A stretch of 64,000 nucleotides of DNA, taken from Candidatus Sulfopaludibacter sp. SbA3 (GTDB taxonomy: Bacteria; Acidobacteriota; Terriglobia; Bryobacterales; Bryobacteraceae). The notes under the pieces were generated by a model. That model was given only the letters and a program-made list of their open reading frames with translations. It ran no database searches and was not told where the DNA came from. A program made the translations under genes and the position numbers. Location of the stretch: NCBI GenBank assembly GCA_945890485.1, contig CAMDCN010000006.1:372001-436000 (forward strand). Reading direction: 5' to 3'. Positions within the stretch are counted from its first letter, which is position 1. Every line of letters begins with the position of its first letter. This document shows positions 25,016-33,919 of the stretch, piece by piece.

Positions 25016-26443
25016 TTACTTCACCACGATCCAGGCCGAGCCGTTCCAGCCCAGCTTCTGTTTTCCATCAGGACTAACGGCGATTGCTTGGAACTTGCCG
25101 CCGGCCGCAGGCGCAGCACCTGATTGCTGAGGAGCTGGGCCAGCCGAGCCCAAAGCAACGCCCCTGCTTACGCTCGGAGCAGCAGCCCCGCCCGCCGCCG
25201 GATCGTCCAGCCCCAACTGCGCCGCCGCACGGCCAGCCGCGACCCGCAAACCGTTCAAAACCTCTAAGCGCGCATCGGCTTTTTGCTTGAGCGTCTCGGG
25301 CTTGTCGCCCGGCTGCGGGAAAAACGTCTTTTCGTCGTTTTCGTATTCGCTCGCCGCGATCGCCGCCCCGGACTCTTTGCGCAGCCGAGCCTCGGTAAAC
25401 TCTCGCTGCGCCTGTCGGTAAAGCTGGTTGTCCTCGGATTGGAGCATGTTCGGCAGGTAGCGATAACCCAGCTGGTCAACGCCGGACTTGTTCAGCATCA
25501 ACGTTTCCATCTGCTCAAGCCGCCTATTTGCCGAGAGCGCCCGGCCGTAGTACCCCGCCGCCTGCTGCTCCGAAGCGGTTGGCGGTTTTTGATCCCGGGT
25601 GATAGCGTTCAACTCCCGGGCCCGGGTGTCCGTCATTTCCTGCCCGCGCATCGTGATAGCCTGCCCGGCCCGCGCCGTCGCCGCGCTCATGTCCTGGCCG
25701 CGAGCGGTCAATTTCAACCCCTGCTCGCCCTGCGCAATCCGCGCCGCGTCCGCCGGCTGGATCGGGGCCTGGCCCGCGGCCGTCAGCTGCTTAAGTGTGG
25801 CATCGGCCCGCATGCCCGGCAATTGCACATCGAACAGCGTGGCGTTGCGCTGATCCTGGCGATTCGCCCGCTCCTCGGCCCCCTGCCTCAGCTTTAGGTC
25901 AAGCTGCTGCCGTTCCTGGTCGAGCCGATCTTTGATCGAGAGGCCCTTCTGAACGTAGCCGTCGACCAACTGCGGCGCGAACATGGGCGGCATCTGATCC
26001 ACTGGAAGGCCCGCCGCCGCGATCCGCTCCCGCGCCATGTCGTAGGAGGCCTGGTCGCGGACGCCGCCGAGCTGTTGGCCGATGTACTCGGCCGCCTTCG
26101 CATCGTGCTCGAGCCGCAGTTTCTTGAACTCCAGCCCGGTCTTTTCCTGCTCGCTGAGCTGCTTGGCGATCGCCAAGCCCGTCTTGGGAGAAGCTGCCAT
26201 TACTCCCGGTAGAGCCTTGCGGGCATCGCCGCCGGCCGCCTGGAAGGCCCCGCGCACAGCCTGCTCTTCGTCGGCAGCCCGCTGCATCTGCGCCGTCTGC
26301 ATGCGGGATTGCTCGAGCTGCTGCTGGTTCATCTGCCCGGCCTGCAGCATGTTTTTCAGCGACAACACGCGGCCGTAGCCCTCGAGCGGGTCGGCGACTT
26401 GCGCGGTCCGGACTTGTAATGCGATGGATGGATCGATAGCCAT
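25016..26443 (-). CDS. ejection/internal virion protein (gp20-like position)
   Basis: 475 residues, almost wholly helical and rich in Gln, Ala and Arg (MNQQQLEQSRMQTAQMQRAADEEQAVRGAFQAAGGDARKALPGVMAAS). Coiled-coil stretches at about 35-65, 95-200 and 270-350; the last ~60 residues are a Gly/Ala linker and a small beta unit (KFQAIAVSPDGKQKLGWNGSAWIVV). Such proteins are stored in the capsid and injected with DNA. No enzymatic domain seen. The next gene starts immediately after its stop. Confidence 0.7.
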   Translation of the reverse strand: MAIDPSIALQVRTAQVADPLEGYGRVLSLKNMLQAGQMNQQQLEQSRMQTAQMQRAADEEQAVRGAFQAAGGDARKALPGVMAASPKTGLAIAKQLSEQEKTGLEFKKLRLEHDAKAAEYIGQQLGGVRDQASYDMARERIAAAGLPVDQMPPMFAPQLVDGYVQKGLSIKDRLDQERQQLDLKLRQGAEERANRQDQRNATLFDVQLPGMRADATLKQLTAAGQAPIQPADAARIAQGEQGLKLTARGQDMSAATARAGQAITMRGQEMTDTRARELNAITRDQKPPTASEQQAAGYYGRALSANRRLEQMETLMLNKSGVDQLGYRYLPNMLQSEDNQLYRQAQREFTEARLRKESGAAIAASEYENDEKTFFPQPGDKPETLKQKADARLEVLNGLRVAAGRAAAQLGLDDPAAGGAAAPSVSRGVALGSAGPAPQQSGAAPAAGGKFQAIAVSPDGKQKLGWNGSAWIVVK

Positions 26444-26452
26444 AGTTCCCCC

Positions 26453-27214
26453 TTACGGCCGCAGCATGTTCATCAGGTACAGACTCTGAGCCGTATTCCC
26501 GGCCCCGCCGAGCGCCTGCTGCCAAGCGTTCCCAGCCCCCACATAGCCCGACGCCCGAGCGTTGCCGCCCTGCGTAGCCAAGTTTGCAAGCGTCGTTCCG
26601 GTGCCGAGGATGTTGGTGCCCGCGTTGGCCCCGTAAGTGCCCGCGTCACTGTTCATCTGGTTCACCGCCTGCTGCCCGGTGCCCGCCAGCGCGCTCAGCC
26701 GGTTGAAGGTATTGCCCTGATTCGTCTGGAAGGTGTTGAACGCCCGTCCGAAAGCCCGGTCGTACTCGTTACTCGCGTAGTCCTGGCCGAACCGGGCCAG
26801 CGCCTTCAGAGTGGCCCCGCCAAGGGCGCCGCCCCGCGCCGCGGCCGAGCGCTGAATGGCCTTCTCGCCTTCGCCCATGCGGAACTGGAAGCCCGGGTCG
26901 CCCTGGAAGTCGCGTGCGTTGAACTCGAAGTTCTGGCGGAGCTCGCCGCCTGGCGCCAAGAGGTCGCGAAGCTGAAGCAGCGCGCCCTGGCCCGCCTGCA
27001 GCCACGGCTGTTGGTTGGCCTGCTGCTGCTCGAAAATGCGCCGCTGGAGCTCGAGCGCTTCCTGCGACGACAACCGCGAGAGGTCCGCCGCGTACCGCGT
27101 GCTCTCTTCCTGCGCCCGCGCCGCATTGTTGGCCGAACGCGACCCAAGAAAGCCGCTGGCAAGACTTGTCCCGGCCCCGATAATCCCTAACGTAAGCAAG
27201 CCGCCGAAAGGCAT
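26453..27214 (-). CDS. DNA transfer/ejection protein (P22 gp7-like)
   Basis: 253 residues. Starts with a glycine-rich hydrophobic segment (GGLLTLGIIGAGTSLASGFLG) then a long Gln/Ala-rich helix (ESTRYAADLSRLSSQEALELQRRIFEQQQANQQPW) and GDPGFQFRMGEGEKAIQRSAAARGG, a motif seen in gp7-type DNA transfer proteins of short-tailed phages. The membrane-active N-terminus fits a pore-forming injected protein. First of three ejection genes, as in P22. Confidence 0.75.
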   Translation of the reverse strand: MPFGGLLTLGIIGAGTSLASGFLGSRSANNAARAQEESTRYAADLSRLSSQEALELQRRIFEQQQANQQPWLQAGQGALLQLRDLLAPGGELRQNFEFNARDFQGDPGFQFRMGEGEKAIQRSAAARGGALGGATLKALARFGQDYASNEYDRAFGRAFNTFQTNQGNTFNRLSALAGTGQQAVNQMNSDAGTYGANAGTNILGTGTTLANLATQGGNARASGYVGAGNAWQQALGGAGNTAQSLYLMNMLRP

Positions 27215-27699
27215 AGATCACCTCCTTCTGGCGCAAATAGCGCCGCTATCCGAACATCAATCTCAGTCCCGCCGCGGCACACATGGCGCCGGAGCAGACC
27301 CTCCTGTTGCGCCCCTTGCTTGGCCAAGAACGCGGCCACCCGCGCATTGTCCGCGAAGTGAGTAATTGCCACTTTCCGAAAGCCCCGCGCCCAGATGCTC
27401 GCCAAGAATCGCTGGAACGCTTCGCCCGCGATACCCCGGCCATGCACGGAACGGTCAAAGCAGATGCCATGGAGCGCCGCCAGCCGCTCGGAGACGGGCC
27501 GGTAGGCCATCACCCCCGCCAGCGCCTCGCCGAGCTCGCAGACGGCGATTTCCTCAACCTGGACGCGCTCCAGCATCCACGCCTCGAACTCTTCGTAAGT
27601 CCGCGGCCCGTCATCGTCGAAGTTCGCCTGAGGGTCCTGCAACAGCAACGCCCAGACGCGCTCAAGATCGGCCGGCGCCAACGCGCGAAGCCGCATCAT
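27187..27699 (-). CDS. GNAT-family N-acetyltransferase
   Basis: 170 residues. GNAT fold: LRALAPADLERVWALL start, beta strands ending in EALAGVMAYRP, acetyl-CoA loop region CFDRSVHGRGIAGEAFQRFLASIWARG (R/Q-x-x-G-x-G/A) and a final strand VAITHFADNARVAAFLAKQGAQ. It occupies the slot of P22 gp14 between tail and ejection genes, where a modifying enzyme is unusual but recurrent in podoviruses. It may acetylate a virion protein. Overlaps the gp7-like gene by 28 bp. Confidence 0.8.
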   Translation of the reverse strand: MMRLRALAPADLERVWALLLQDPQANFDDDGPRTYEEFEAWMLERVQVEEIAVCELGEALAGVMAYRPVSERLAALHGICFDRSVHGRGIAGEAFQRFLASIWARGFRKVAITHFADNARVAAFLAKQGAQQEGLLRRHVCRGGTEIDVRIAALFAPEGGDLCLSAACLR

Positions 27700-28034
27700 A
27701 CGATTTCCACCCCGGAAGCGAAAAGGGTCATCTTGTTGCCGCTGCTTGCCTGCATCCGGAGCGTCGATCCAGGTTCCATGACGGCGTTTTCAAGAAAGAA
27801 AATCTCCCGCGTCTCGGTCGGACCTACGGCAACGTCCTGGCCGATTTGATTGCCCGCCACCGGCGTACCGCCAGCGGGAACGATCCAGATATCGGCGGTG
27901 TAGGCATTGCCCAAGTCATCGTTGGTGAGGGTGACTTTCTTCAAAACGCAGCGCGTGCTGCTCGGCACGGTGTAGTAGATATCCTGCGTCGAAGTGACCC
28001 GGACGCCCGGGATGATATTGCGAGGAGTGACCAT
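27696..28034 (-). CDS. hypothetical virion-associated beta protein
   Basis: 112 residues, all-beta appearance (YYTVPSSTRCVLKKVTLTNDDLGNAYTADIWIVPAGG). It sits between the tail fibre and GNAT genes with 4-bp overlap on one side and direct adjacency on the other. Proteins of this size and fold near fibres are often small head or tail decoration proteins. Unassigned. Confidence 0.6.
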   Translation of the reverse strand: MVTPRNIIPGVRVTSTQDIYYTVPSSTRCVLKKVTLTNDDLGNAYTADIWIVPAGGTPVAGNQIGQDVAVGPTETREIFFLENAVMEPGSTLRMQASSGNKMTLFASGVEIV

Positions 28035-29234
28035 TTAGCGCCTCATGAACCAATACAGAACCATTCGTTTCGGCAGCCCGCCCGTCGCCTCGGATGGAGT
28101 CCCCAAGCCCAGGTTGGCCGCCGTGATGTTGTGAAAGTGCGCTGTTCCCGCACTGGTAGCCGCCGCCGGCACAAAGACGCTATGCGCGTGGCCCGTCGAC
28201 GGTATGTTGGCTGGACCCGCCGTGCCCTCGGTAATCGTCCCCAGACTGTCCGGACCGCCCGTCAGGGTGTTTATGATCGGCGTGTTGTGGGTGTGCGCGT
28301 TTTCCGTCTCCGTCTTTGAGCCAGCACCCACCGTGATCGGCGTGGCCGGTCGAGTGAACGTCTCCGCCGCACCGCCCACCAGGAACGCCAGCGTGTTCAA
28401 CTCCGGCGTCTGGACAGCCGCGAGCGAACCATCTGGCATCGCCGATTGAACGATGGTCGTATCGCAGAGCGCCCACAGCCCGCCAGTCGGCGCCGTCCAG
28501 TTACCCGCCGCGACGATGTATCGCGAGCCCGGATCACCAGGCGCGAACCGGTAGGCCGCAGGGATGCCCTGCCAAACGTAAGCATGCTCATAGTCGCCAG
28601 CGCGGAACAAAAAGCCCGTATCCAGAACGCCCAAGTTCGTCGGTTTGGTGTCGGGGGCGAGGGTGCCGTACATCGTTCCGGCAACGTATTTCCACTGCGT
28701 ATTGATCGAGGCATAGAGAACGGTGCGGTCGGTTTCGTAGTACCAGCCGTTCGGATAAGAAGAGGCCGGATACTTGACCTTGTTCGCGTGGGTGTCGGCA
28801 ATCAGCCGCGAGCCAGGCCGCCCGTTCTGAGCCTCCAAGACGGTAGCCAGGAGCACGCGGACGTCGGCCAGTTCGGCGTGAAGGGGATTCACCGGCACAC
28901 CGGCCGCCATCGAGGCCAACGCATCGCGGAGTTGCTCGGTGTTCGGCGAAGCGGCCGAGCCCACCAGCGCCGAGCCTGCCTCAAAGTGTCGCAGCCGCTC
29001 CAGCGCCTCGGGCCCGCCCGCCTGCAACTGCTGGGAAAGCAGAGCCGCTTGCGCCGCGGCGTCCACGTCGGGCGAGGCCTCCGCGTTCATCGCCTGCAGC
29101 ACCGCCGTGTCCTCGGCCATCTGCGCATCGCGGAAGACTTCGAGAAAGTACCATTGCCAGGCCCGCGTCATAGCGCCGTCGCGGCCAAATACCGGCTCTC
29201 GGAATGGCGGAGGTGTGATGGAGTTGCGCGCCAT
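28035..29234 (-). CDS. tail fibre/collar-like protein with His-rich tip
   Basis: 399 residues from MARNSITPPPFREPVF, a short anchor also seen at the start of short-tail fibre proteins. A helical segment (about 25-130), then a beta-rich body, and a C-terminal tip with HxH pairs (ENAHTHNTP, TGHAHSV, TAHFHNI) and the end LPKRMVLYWFMRR, typical of phage tail-collar domains where His residues coordinate metal along a trimer. Start ATG overlaps the gp10-like stop. In the place of P22 gp26, but not a needle by sequence. Confidence 0.75.
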   Translation of the reverse strand: MARNSITPPPFREPVFGRDGAMTRAWQWYFLEVFRDAQMAEDTAVLQAMNAEASPDVDAAAQAALLSQQLQAGGPEALERLRHFEAGSALVGSAASPNTEQLRDALASMAAGVPVNPLHAELADVRVLLATVLEAQNGRPGSRLIADTHANKVKYPASSYPNGWYYETDRTVLYASINTQWKYVAGTMYGTLAPDTKPTNLGVLDTGFLFRAGDYEHAYVWQGIPAAYRFAPGDPGSRYIVAAGNWTAPTGGLWALCDTTIVQSAMPDGSLAAVQTPELNTLAFLVGGAAETFTRPATPITVGAGSKTETENAHTHNTPIINTLTGGPDSLGTITEGTAGPANIPSTGHAHSVFVPAAATSAGTAHFHNITAANLGLGTPSEATGGLPKRMVLYWFMRR

Positions 29235-30652
29235 TAGCCCTCCGCCTTCAGGTCGACAAACGCGTCCAGCAGGAAAACGGGAATCGCCGCGTCGACGATG
29301 ACTCGAAACGCTCGGTTGCGCGAACGGCCGAGCCGCCGCCACTCAACGCGATGCCGATAATCGCCGATTCGTCCGGCCTTCGCCTGCATCTCATTGCCCC
29401 AGGTGAAACCCCCGTCGTTCGAGGCCTGCAGGATCACAGTCGGATCTTGCGACGGCCCCACCGTGCCCGTCTGCATGAACAGCTCGAACTGCTGGTAGGT
29501 GATCCAATTCAGTTCGTTGTTCACATTCGGGGCCTGCCGGAGTCGCCGCATCGGCGCGCCGGCGTCGTCATAAGCCGTTGTTGTCTGCCAGTAAACGCGG
29601 CCGTTTTCCCGATCGCCAACAAGATGCTTGCCCCATGCGAAACAATGCGTCCGGACCCGGTCCGCCGTCCACGCACCTACACCCAAATCCCAATAGGCCC
29701 GCTCATGCCAGAGCCCGTTCGAGGCGTCGAAAACCCAAGTCGCGTCAGCAGTCGGGAAGCTCAGGACGTAGAAGGCGTGGCCGTCGTCCTGATAGGCGAA
29801 CGCCCGGGCGTCGTCGATACGGGAGTATGTCTTTATCGCTGCCTCGATTGCATGGTTCGAGATGCGCTTCGGCGCGTAGGACTCGGCCCGCCACACCATA
29901 CCGTTGCCGCGCTCATCCTGGCCCAGCCAGAAGACGCTGTTGTCCATCCGGACCGCCGAGAGCGGAGCCGCACAACCGAGCTCGATAAACACGCCCTGGA
30001 TGCGCTGAAACGGAAAGTCCGCCGCGCCCGCGTTCCACCACACTTCGATTGTGTTCGAGCCCATCAGCCAGGCCTCGCGATGATCACAGACCAGCGCCAC
30101 GATCGGATCAGGTCCGCCTTCCTTCACGGCGAATTCGAGCGGGTCCCAGGAAAGGCCATCGAGCAGCCCGGAGATGCGCCAGTTTCGGCTGCCGATGTCG
30201 GCAGTCAGGAAGTAGCCGTCGATGCACCCGACGTTGACGGCCCCGACCCATCCGTCGGCCGTGATTTGGGTGAAGCCGCCGGTACCGATATCGAAGATGT
30301 ACCCGCGCGAGCCGCAAACCACGATGATCTGCGGCCCGTTGGTTGCCATTTGAGCGCTTGCCACCGTGCCGACCGTGCCCCGCTGCTGCCAGGTCTGATC
30401 GAGAAAGATCTCGTAAAAGCCTTGCCCGGCCACGGCGAAGCATCGCCCAGTGAAATGGTAGAACAGCGCCCGGACCGGAACGTCCGGCAACGTGGTGTGA
30501 ACGACCAGGCCCGGCTTCGACCGCAGAATCGCCCGGACCGCACGCTCGCCCGGCGCTTCGATGACCTCTGGGAAAAGATTGATGCAACGCTCCGCCGCCG
30601 CCGCGTGTGAGGCAGCCACGTAGGTCGGACCGATGAAGCCGGGGAGTCTCAT
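29234..30652 (-). CDS. packaged DNA stabilization protein, P22 gp10-like (tail hub)
   Basis: 472 residues. The N-terminus (LPGFIGPTYVAASHAAAAERCINLFPEV) and the repeated beta-propeller-like blades with W/Y-G-G patterns are characteristic of gp10, the protein that closes the portal-gp4 assembly and holds packaged DNA. Follows gp4-like directly (ATGA overlap), as in P22. Length equals P22 gp10 (472). Confidence 0.85.
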   Translation of the reverse strand: MRLPGFIGPTYVAASHAAAAERCINLFPEVIEAPGERAVRAILRSKPGLVVHTTLPDVPVRALFYHFTGRCFAVAGQGFYEIFLDQTWQQRGTVGTVASAQMATNGPQIIVVCGSRGYIFDIGTGGFTQITADGWVGAVNVGCIDGYFLTADIGSRNWRISGLLDGLSWDPLEFAVKEGGPDPIVALVCDHREAWLMGSNTIEVWWNAGAADFPFQRIQGVFIELGCAAPLSAVRMDNSVFWLGQDERGNGMVWRAESYAPKRISNHAIEAAIKTYSRIDDARAFAYQDDGHAFYVLSFPTADATWVFDASNGLWHERAYWDLGVGAWTADRVRTHCFAWGKHLVGDRENGRVYWQTTTAYDDAGAPMRRLRQAPNVNNELNWITYQQFELFMQTGTVGPSQDPTVILQASNDGGFTWGNEMQAKAGRIGDYRHRVEWRRLGRSRNRAFRVIVDAAIPVFLLDAFVDLKAEG

Positions 30653-31383
30653 CGCGTGTAGGGTTCCCCCGTCAGCCAGTTGAACGGCCGATCGTGATTC
30701 CGCAATGCATCGTCTACGCGCATGTCCACCATGGGCGCGTTCTGCACCTTGATCCGGGCTTTCGACTCGACCGCCCAGCCGGCAACTAACTCAGACGGCG
30801 TAACGCCAAAAGACGGAGCGACGAGCAGCCCGAGGTTGTACTCGATAGCCATGGCGTAGCCCGGCGGAAAGACCAGGTCGGTGAACAGGTCCGGGAACTG
30901 AGACAGCGCCTTCCGCGTGAATAGTTCCAGCGAAGGCGCCGAACTCGAGAACTGGGGAATCGGCCACACATGCACCCGCCCGAGCGGAAACGTCGTTTCG
31001 TACCAGAGCCGATCCGGCCAGGTCGAGGGAGTGCCCTGTAGCATGATCGAACCCCATTCGACCTGCGTCAGCACTCGCACCGGCAGCCGAGTCGGACCGT
31101 TCGGCCCGGGATTCGGCAACATCACGTTGGCCTGCTCGATCGCCAACGGCCGCTCGGCGTTCCAATCGCCGCCAGCCCCCAGCGTGTATACCTGCTGGTT
31201 GGCGACTAGCGGATAGATGTCCGGCGCCACAACGTAGATCATGAGCCGCTCAAGCGTCCAAAGCTCGATCATCTGGTTGAGCGATACGAAGCAGTCCTGC
31301 GCCTCTTCGGCTGTCGGCGTCTCGCCCTGCGAGAGCACGCCGATATGCTTCAACGACCTGGCGATGATGTCTTGAGCGGTCAT
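30649..31383 (-). CDS. tail accessory factor, P22 gp4-like
   Basis: 244 residues. MTAQDIIARSLKHIGVLSQGETPTAEEAQDCFVSLNQMIELW is the typical gp4/head-tail adaptor N-terminus; the C-terminal half carries FPPGYAMAIEYNLGLLVAPSFG, also conserved. gp4 adds to the portal after packaging as a 12-mer. Located between the 106-residue protein and gp10. Confidence 0.85.
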   Translation of the reverse strand: MTAQDIIARSLKHIGVLSQGETPTAEEAQDCFVSLNQMIELWTLERLMIYVVAPDIYPLVANQQVYTLGAGGDWNAERPLAIEQANVMLPNPGPNGPTRLPVRVLTQVEWGSIMLQGTPSTWPDRLWYETTFPLGRVHVWPIPQFSSSAPSLELFTRKALSQFPDLFTDLVFPPGYAMAIEYNLGLLVAPSFGVTPSELVAGWAVESKARIKVQNAPMVDMRVDDALRNHDRPFNWLTGEPYTR

Positions 31384-31385
31384 GG

Positions 31386-31706
31386 TTACCGGCGTCTCCG
31401 CTTCTTGGGAACGGCCACAGCGTCGGCAGGCCGCGCTTTCTCAAAGCCGAAATCTTCGATCGTCGGCGCGTCAGCCACAGGAGCCGCGGGCGCGTCCTCA
31501 TCGCCGCTGTTGTCCTCGACGACGACCGGAACGTTCGGAACGTTCGGAACGTTCGGAACCTCGCTCGGGGCGTCCGGAACATCGAACGCGGCCGGAGACT
31601 CGGCCCAATCGGGGCCCAGCGCATCCTGTTCGATCGGATCATCCACGATCCGAGCCGCTTCGGTGCGATGATACATCCACTTTGGAAACTCCTGAAAAAC
31701 GTACAC
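31386..31706 (-). CDS. small acidic protein with NVP tandem repeat
   Basis: 106 residues. Folded-looking first ~45 residues (EFPKWMYHRTEAARIVDDPIEQDAL, a pattern seen in small post-capsid proteins of short-tailed phages), then a low-complexity linker with PNVP-NVP-NVP, an acidic tract and a Lys/Arg C-terminus (KKRRRR). Between coat and gp4, preceded by a hairpin terminator. Function unknown. Confidence 0.6.
   Translation of the reverse strand: MYVFQEFPKWMYHRTEAARIVDDPIEQDALGPDWAESPAAFDVPDAPSEVPNVPNVPNVPVVVEDNSGDEDAPAAPVADAPTIEDFGFEKARPADAVAVPKKRRRR
31528..31559. repeat. 9-bp tandem repeat GGAACGTTC, about 3.5 copies
   Basis: Exact 9-bp units inside the small acidic gene; each contains the palindrome GAACGTTC and encodes Val-Pro-Asn on the minus strand. 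Copy-number change would alter the linker by three residues without frameshift. Confidence 0.9.
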
Positions 31707-31724
31707 AAGGCCTCTCTATGCGCG

Positions 31725-31754
31725 AAAAGCGGGCCAGCCAGAAGGCCAGCCCGC
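31725..31754 (-). terminator. hairpin with T tract after the coat gene
   Basis: Minus-strand GCGGGC...GCCCGC stem (31729-31754, imperfect inner pairs) followed by TTTT. It lies between the coat gene and the next gene and probably trims coat transcription below that of downstream genes. Confidence 0.55.
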
Positions 31755-31771
31755 ACGGTTGATGGTTGAAC

Positions 31772-32980
31772 CTAGCTCGCGATGCGGCAGGCGTTTTCCG
31801 GGTAGAGCTCTTTCCACCCGTAAAGCACATCGAGACGGCAGGGGAACTGGTCGGTGCTGATGTTGTAAGCCCGGACCATGCGAATCGAAATGCCGGTTTG
31901 CGGGTCGGACACCCGCGCCGCCATGTCCACCCCGCGGGGCATCTGCAGGTCGGCGCTCACGAAGGTAAAGGCATCCTTGTGGAACGCGAGGCCCTGAGGA
32001 GTGTTGGTGTTGGCCGCCCCCAGCACCGTCAGCAAAGCGCCGCCCGCAGGCGAGGCCGTCACGGTCTGGAACGCGCCACTCGTCACGATCGCCGGGAAAA
32101 TCGGAATCGTCGCATTGCCGGCGCCGTCGCTCGAAACGTTGGCCGTCACCACAAACTGCTGCAGTTGCCCCGTCGTCTGCCGATTCTGCGGATTGACGCC
32201 AAAGACGTTCGCGATCGTGAAGACATCACCAGCGCGGAGCCGGAGAGCCGCCGCCGCCGTCCAAGCGTTCGTGACGAGGTTCGAGCCAGTCTGGCCAGCG
32301 CCGTTGACGGCCGGAGCGCCGCCAAGCGGCCCAACCTGGTGAACGGCCACGTTCTGGTCCATGTACCACTTGTAGCCGATCGCCTCGCCCATCTTGCCCT
32401 TTTCGTACTGCTGGGCAATCTTCTCAGACGACTGGAAAAGGCCCTTCAGGTTGTCCACGATCGTCGCCTGCATGCGCGGATTAATACACAGCGAGCGCTT
32501 TCCGTCCATCGGCGCCGAATTGTTGTCCAGTGCTACGCCGGAATCCAGGTACGTCAAAAGCGCACTCGGCACAGTGCCGGGCGTTCCAACGGTGTTGGCC
32601 ACCGTGCGATACAACTGCAGGCCGTCAAAATCAATCTTGTTGGCAACGGCCGCAATGGCAGGCTGAATAAACCGTTCGCTAAAGTCGTCGATGCTGAGCG
32701 TCAACTCCTGAGAGGTAAAGCTGATATCGACGCCAAACTGCGTAGTCAGCGTCACCGGGACTTGGGTTTCGGTCGCGTCTTCGACCGAAAGGGCCGGGCC
32801 CGTCCGTCCAACGTAACGCGGGGGCTTTCGAGCGTTGACGGTGCTGCCGATCTTCGCGCCTTCGATCGCGAACTTGTCGCTGTACTGACGGTTGACCTGC
32901 TTCGTAAACGTCAGATTGTTGGTAAGCACCCGGAGAGCTTCGCGGGTGATCATCGAGATTGTTAAAAGAGTATTCGGCAT
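31772..32980 (-). CDS. major capsid (coat) protein, P22 gp5-like
   Basis: 402 residues. P22-type HK97-fold coat: MPNTLLTISMITREALRVLTNNL start, FTKQVNRQYSDKFAIEGAKIGSTVNARKPPRY, GVDISFTSQELTLSIDDFSERFIQPA and the C-terminal IRMVRAYNISTDQFPCRLDVLYGWKELYPE, all strongly characteristic. The middle insertion (about 190-300) matches the I-domain position. Assembles with the scaffold encoded just upstream. Confidence 0.93.
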   Translation of the reverse strand: MPNTLLTISMITREALRVLTNNLTFTKQVNRQYSDKFAIEGAKIGSTVNARKPPRYVGRTGPALSVEDATETQVPVTLTTQFGVDISFTSQELTLSIDDFSERFIQPAIAAVANKIDFDGLQLYRTVANTVGTPGTVPSALLTYLDSGVALDNNSAPMDGKRSLCINPRMQATIVDNLKGLFQSSEKIAQQYEKGKMGEAIGYKWYMDQNVAVHQVGPLGGAPAVNGAGQTGSNLVTNAWTAAAALRLRAGDVFTIANVFGVNPQNRQTTGQLQQFVVTANVSSDGAGNATIPIFPAIVTSGAFQTVTASPAGGALLTVLGAANTNTPQGLAFHKDAFTFVSADLQMPRGVDMAARVSDPQTGISIRMVRAYNISTDQFPCRLDVLYGWKELYPENACRIAS

Positions 32981-33004
32981 TGCTGCCTCCCGGCCTGCTA
33001 GGCG

Positions 33005-33871
33005 TTACCGCCCGCCGCCCGCTTCGCGCCACGCCTTGAACTCCTGAAATGTCATCTTGTCCGGATCTTTCAAGGCCGCGCTTCCACGCGCACCAATCGG
33101 AGAAATGGGTTCAGGAGCGCTCGACGCGCGTGGTTTCGGTTTCGCCGGCGGCTCGGCAGAGCCACCCGACAGAGAATCTTCGATCTTTCCTAGGGCCTTG
33201 ATCGCCGCAACCGGGCCCAGCTTGGCGATTCGCTCGGCTTCCTTGGGATTGGAGCCCAGCCAATAGGCCAACTCCGCGCCGTGGTCGCTCTCGAGCAGCG
33301 CCTGCTGCATCGCCTGGGTAATCGGGATCTCTTGCCCAACAACTTCGTCGTAGTCGTCGTATTTCGCGCGTACCGCATCCTGCCGGGCCTGCCAGCTATT
33401 CGCCAGCTCTGCCTGCTGCTGCTTTTGCGCGTCCGCCCGCGCCTGTTCTGCCTTCGCGGCCTCGCGCCGCTCCAGCTTCCAGTCCGTCAAGGCCTCTACA
33501 TACTCCTCGTAGGAGTCAAACTTTTCGAGTTGCGGCTTTCCGTCGCCCGCATCAGCTTTCGGCGTCTCTGCGGGCTTGCCAGCAGTCAACGCTGCCAGTC
33601 TTGCCTCCAGTTCCCGCTTCTCCGTCGTCAGCTTCGTGATGCGCCGCTGAAATCCGCCCTTCTTTTTCGGCTGCTCGCCGTCCGCTTCGTCGTCATCGTC
33701 GCCAGTCTCGGCGCCAGCGGCTTTCGCCTCCGGCTGCTCGCCCTGCTCGGCTTCGATGGGCCCGGCCGTTACCGTGTCTTGCGCCGCCTCGGTAGTCGCG
33801 CCAGCGGGCTTCGCCTCGCCATACGCTGCTGCTACCTGTTCGGCCGTGTCTGAAGTGCTTTCGATCGTCAT
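33005..33871 (-). CDS. scaffolding protein
   Basis: 288 residues, highly charged (Glu, Lys, Ala, Gln), with long coiled-coil stretches (about 75-100 and 130-170) and no globular hydrophobic core until the C-terminus, where basic helices MTFQEFKAWREAG resemble coat-binding helix-loop-helix ends of scaffolds. Lies between portal and coat, the scaffold slot in P22 (gp8, 303 residues). Confidence 0.78.
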   Translation of the reverse strand: MTIESTSDTAEQVAAAYGEAKPAGATTEAAQDTVTAGPIEAEQGEQPEAKAAGAETGDDDDEADGEQPKKKGGFQRRITKLTTEKRELEARLAALTAGKPAETPKADAGDGKPQLEKFDSYEEYVEALTDWKLERREAAKAEQARADAQKQQQAELANSWQARQDAVRAKYDDYDEVVGQEIPITQAMQQALLESDHGAELAYWLGSNPKEAERIAKLGPVAAIKALGKIEDSLSGGSAEPPAKPKPRASSAPEPISPIGARGSAALKDPDKMTFQEFKAWREAGGGR

Positions 33872-33919
33872 GGTTTGTCGCTCCCAAGGATTTTGCGCGG
33901 TGTACGAACTGGCCCGCCG

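Noticed and set aside
29351-30610. Plus-strand frame of 419 codons
   Set aside because: Mirror of the gp10-like gene, which has clear family motifs.
31766-32965. Plus-strand frame of 399 codons
   Set aside because: Mirror of the coat gene; Arg/His/Val-rich without domains.
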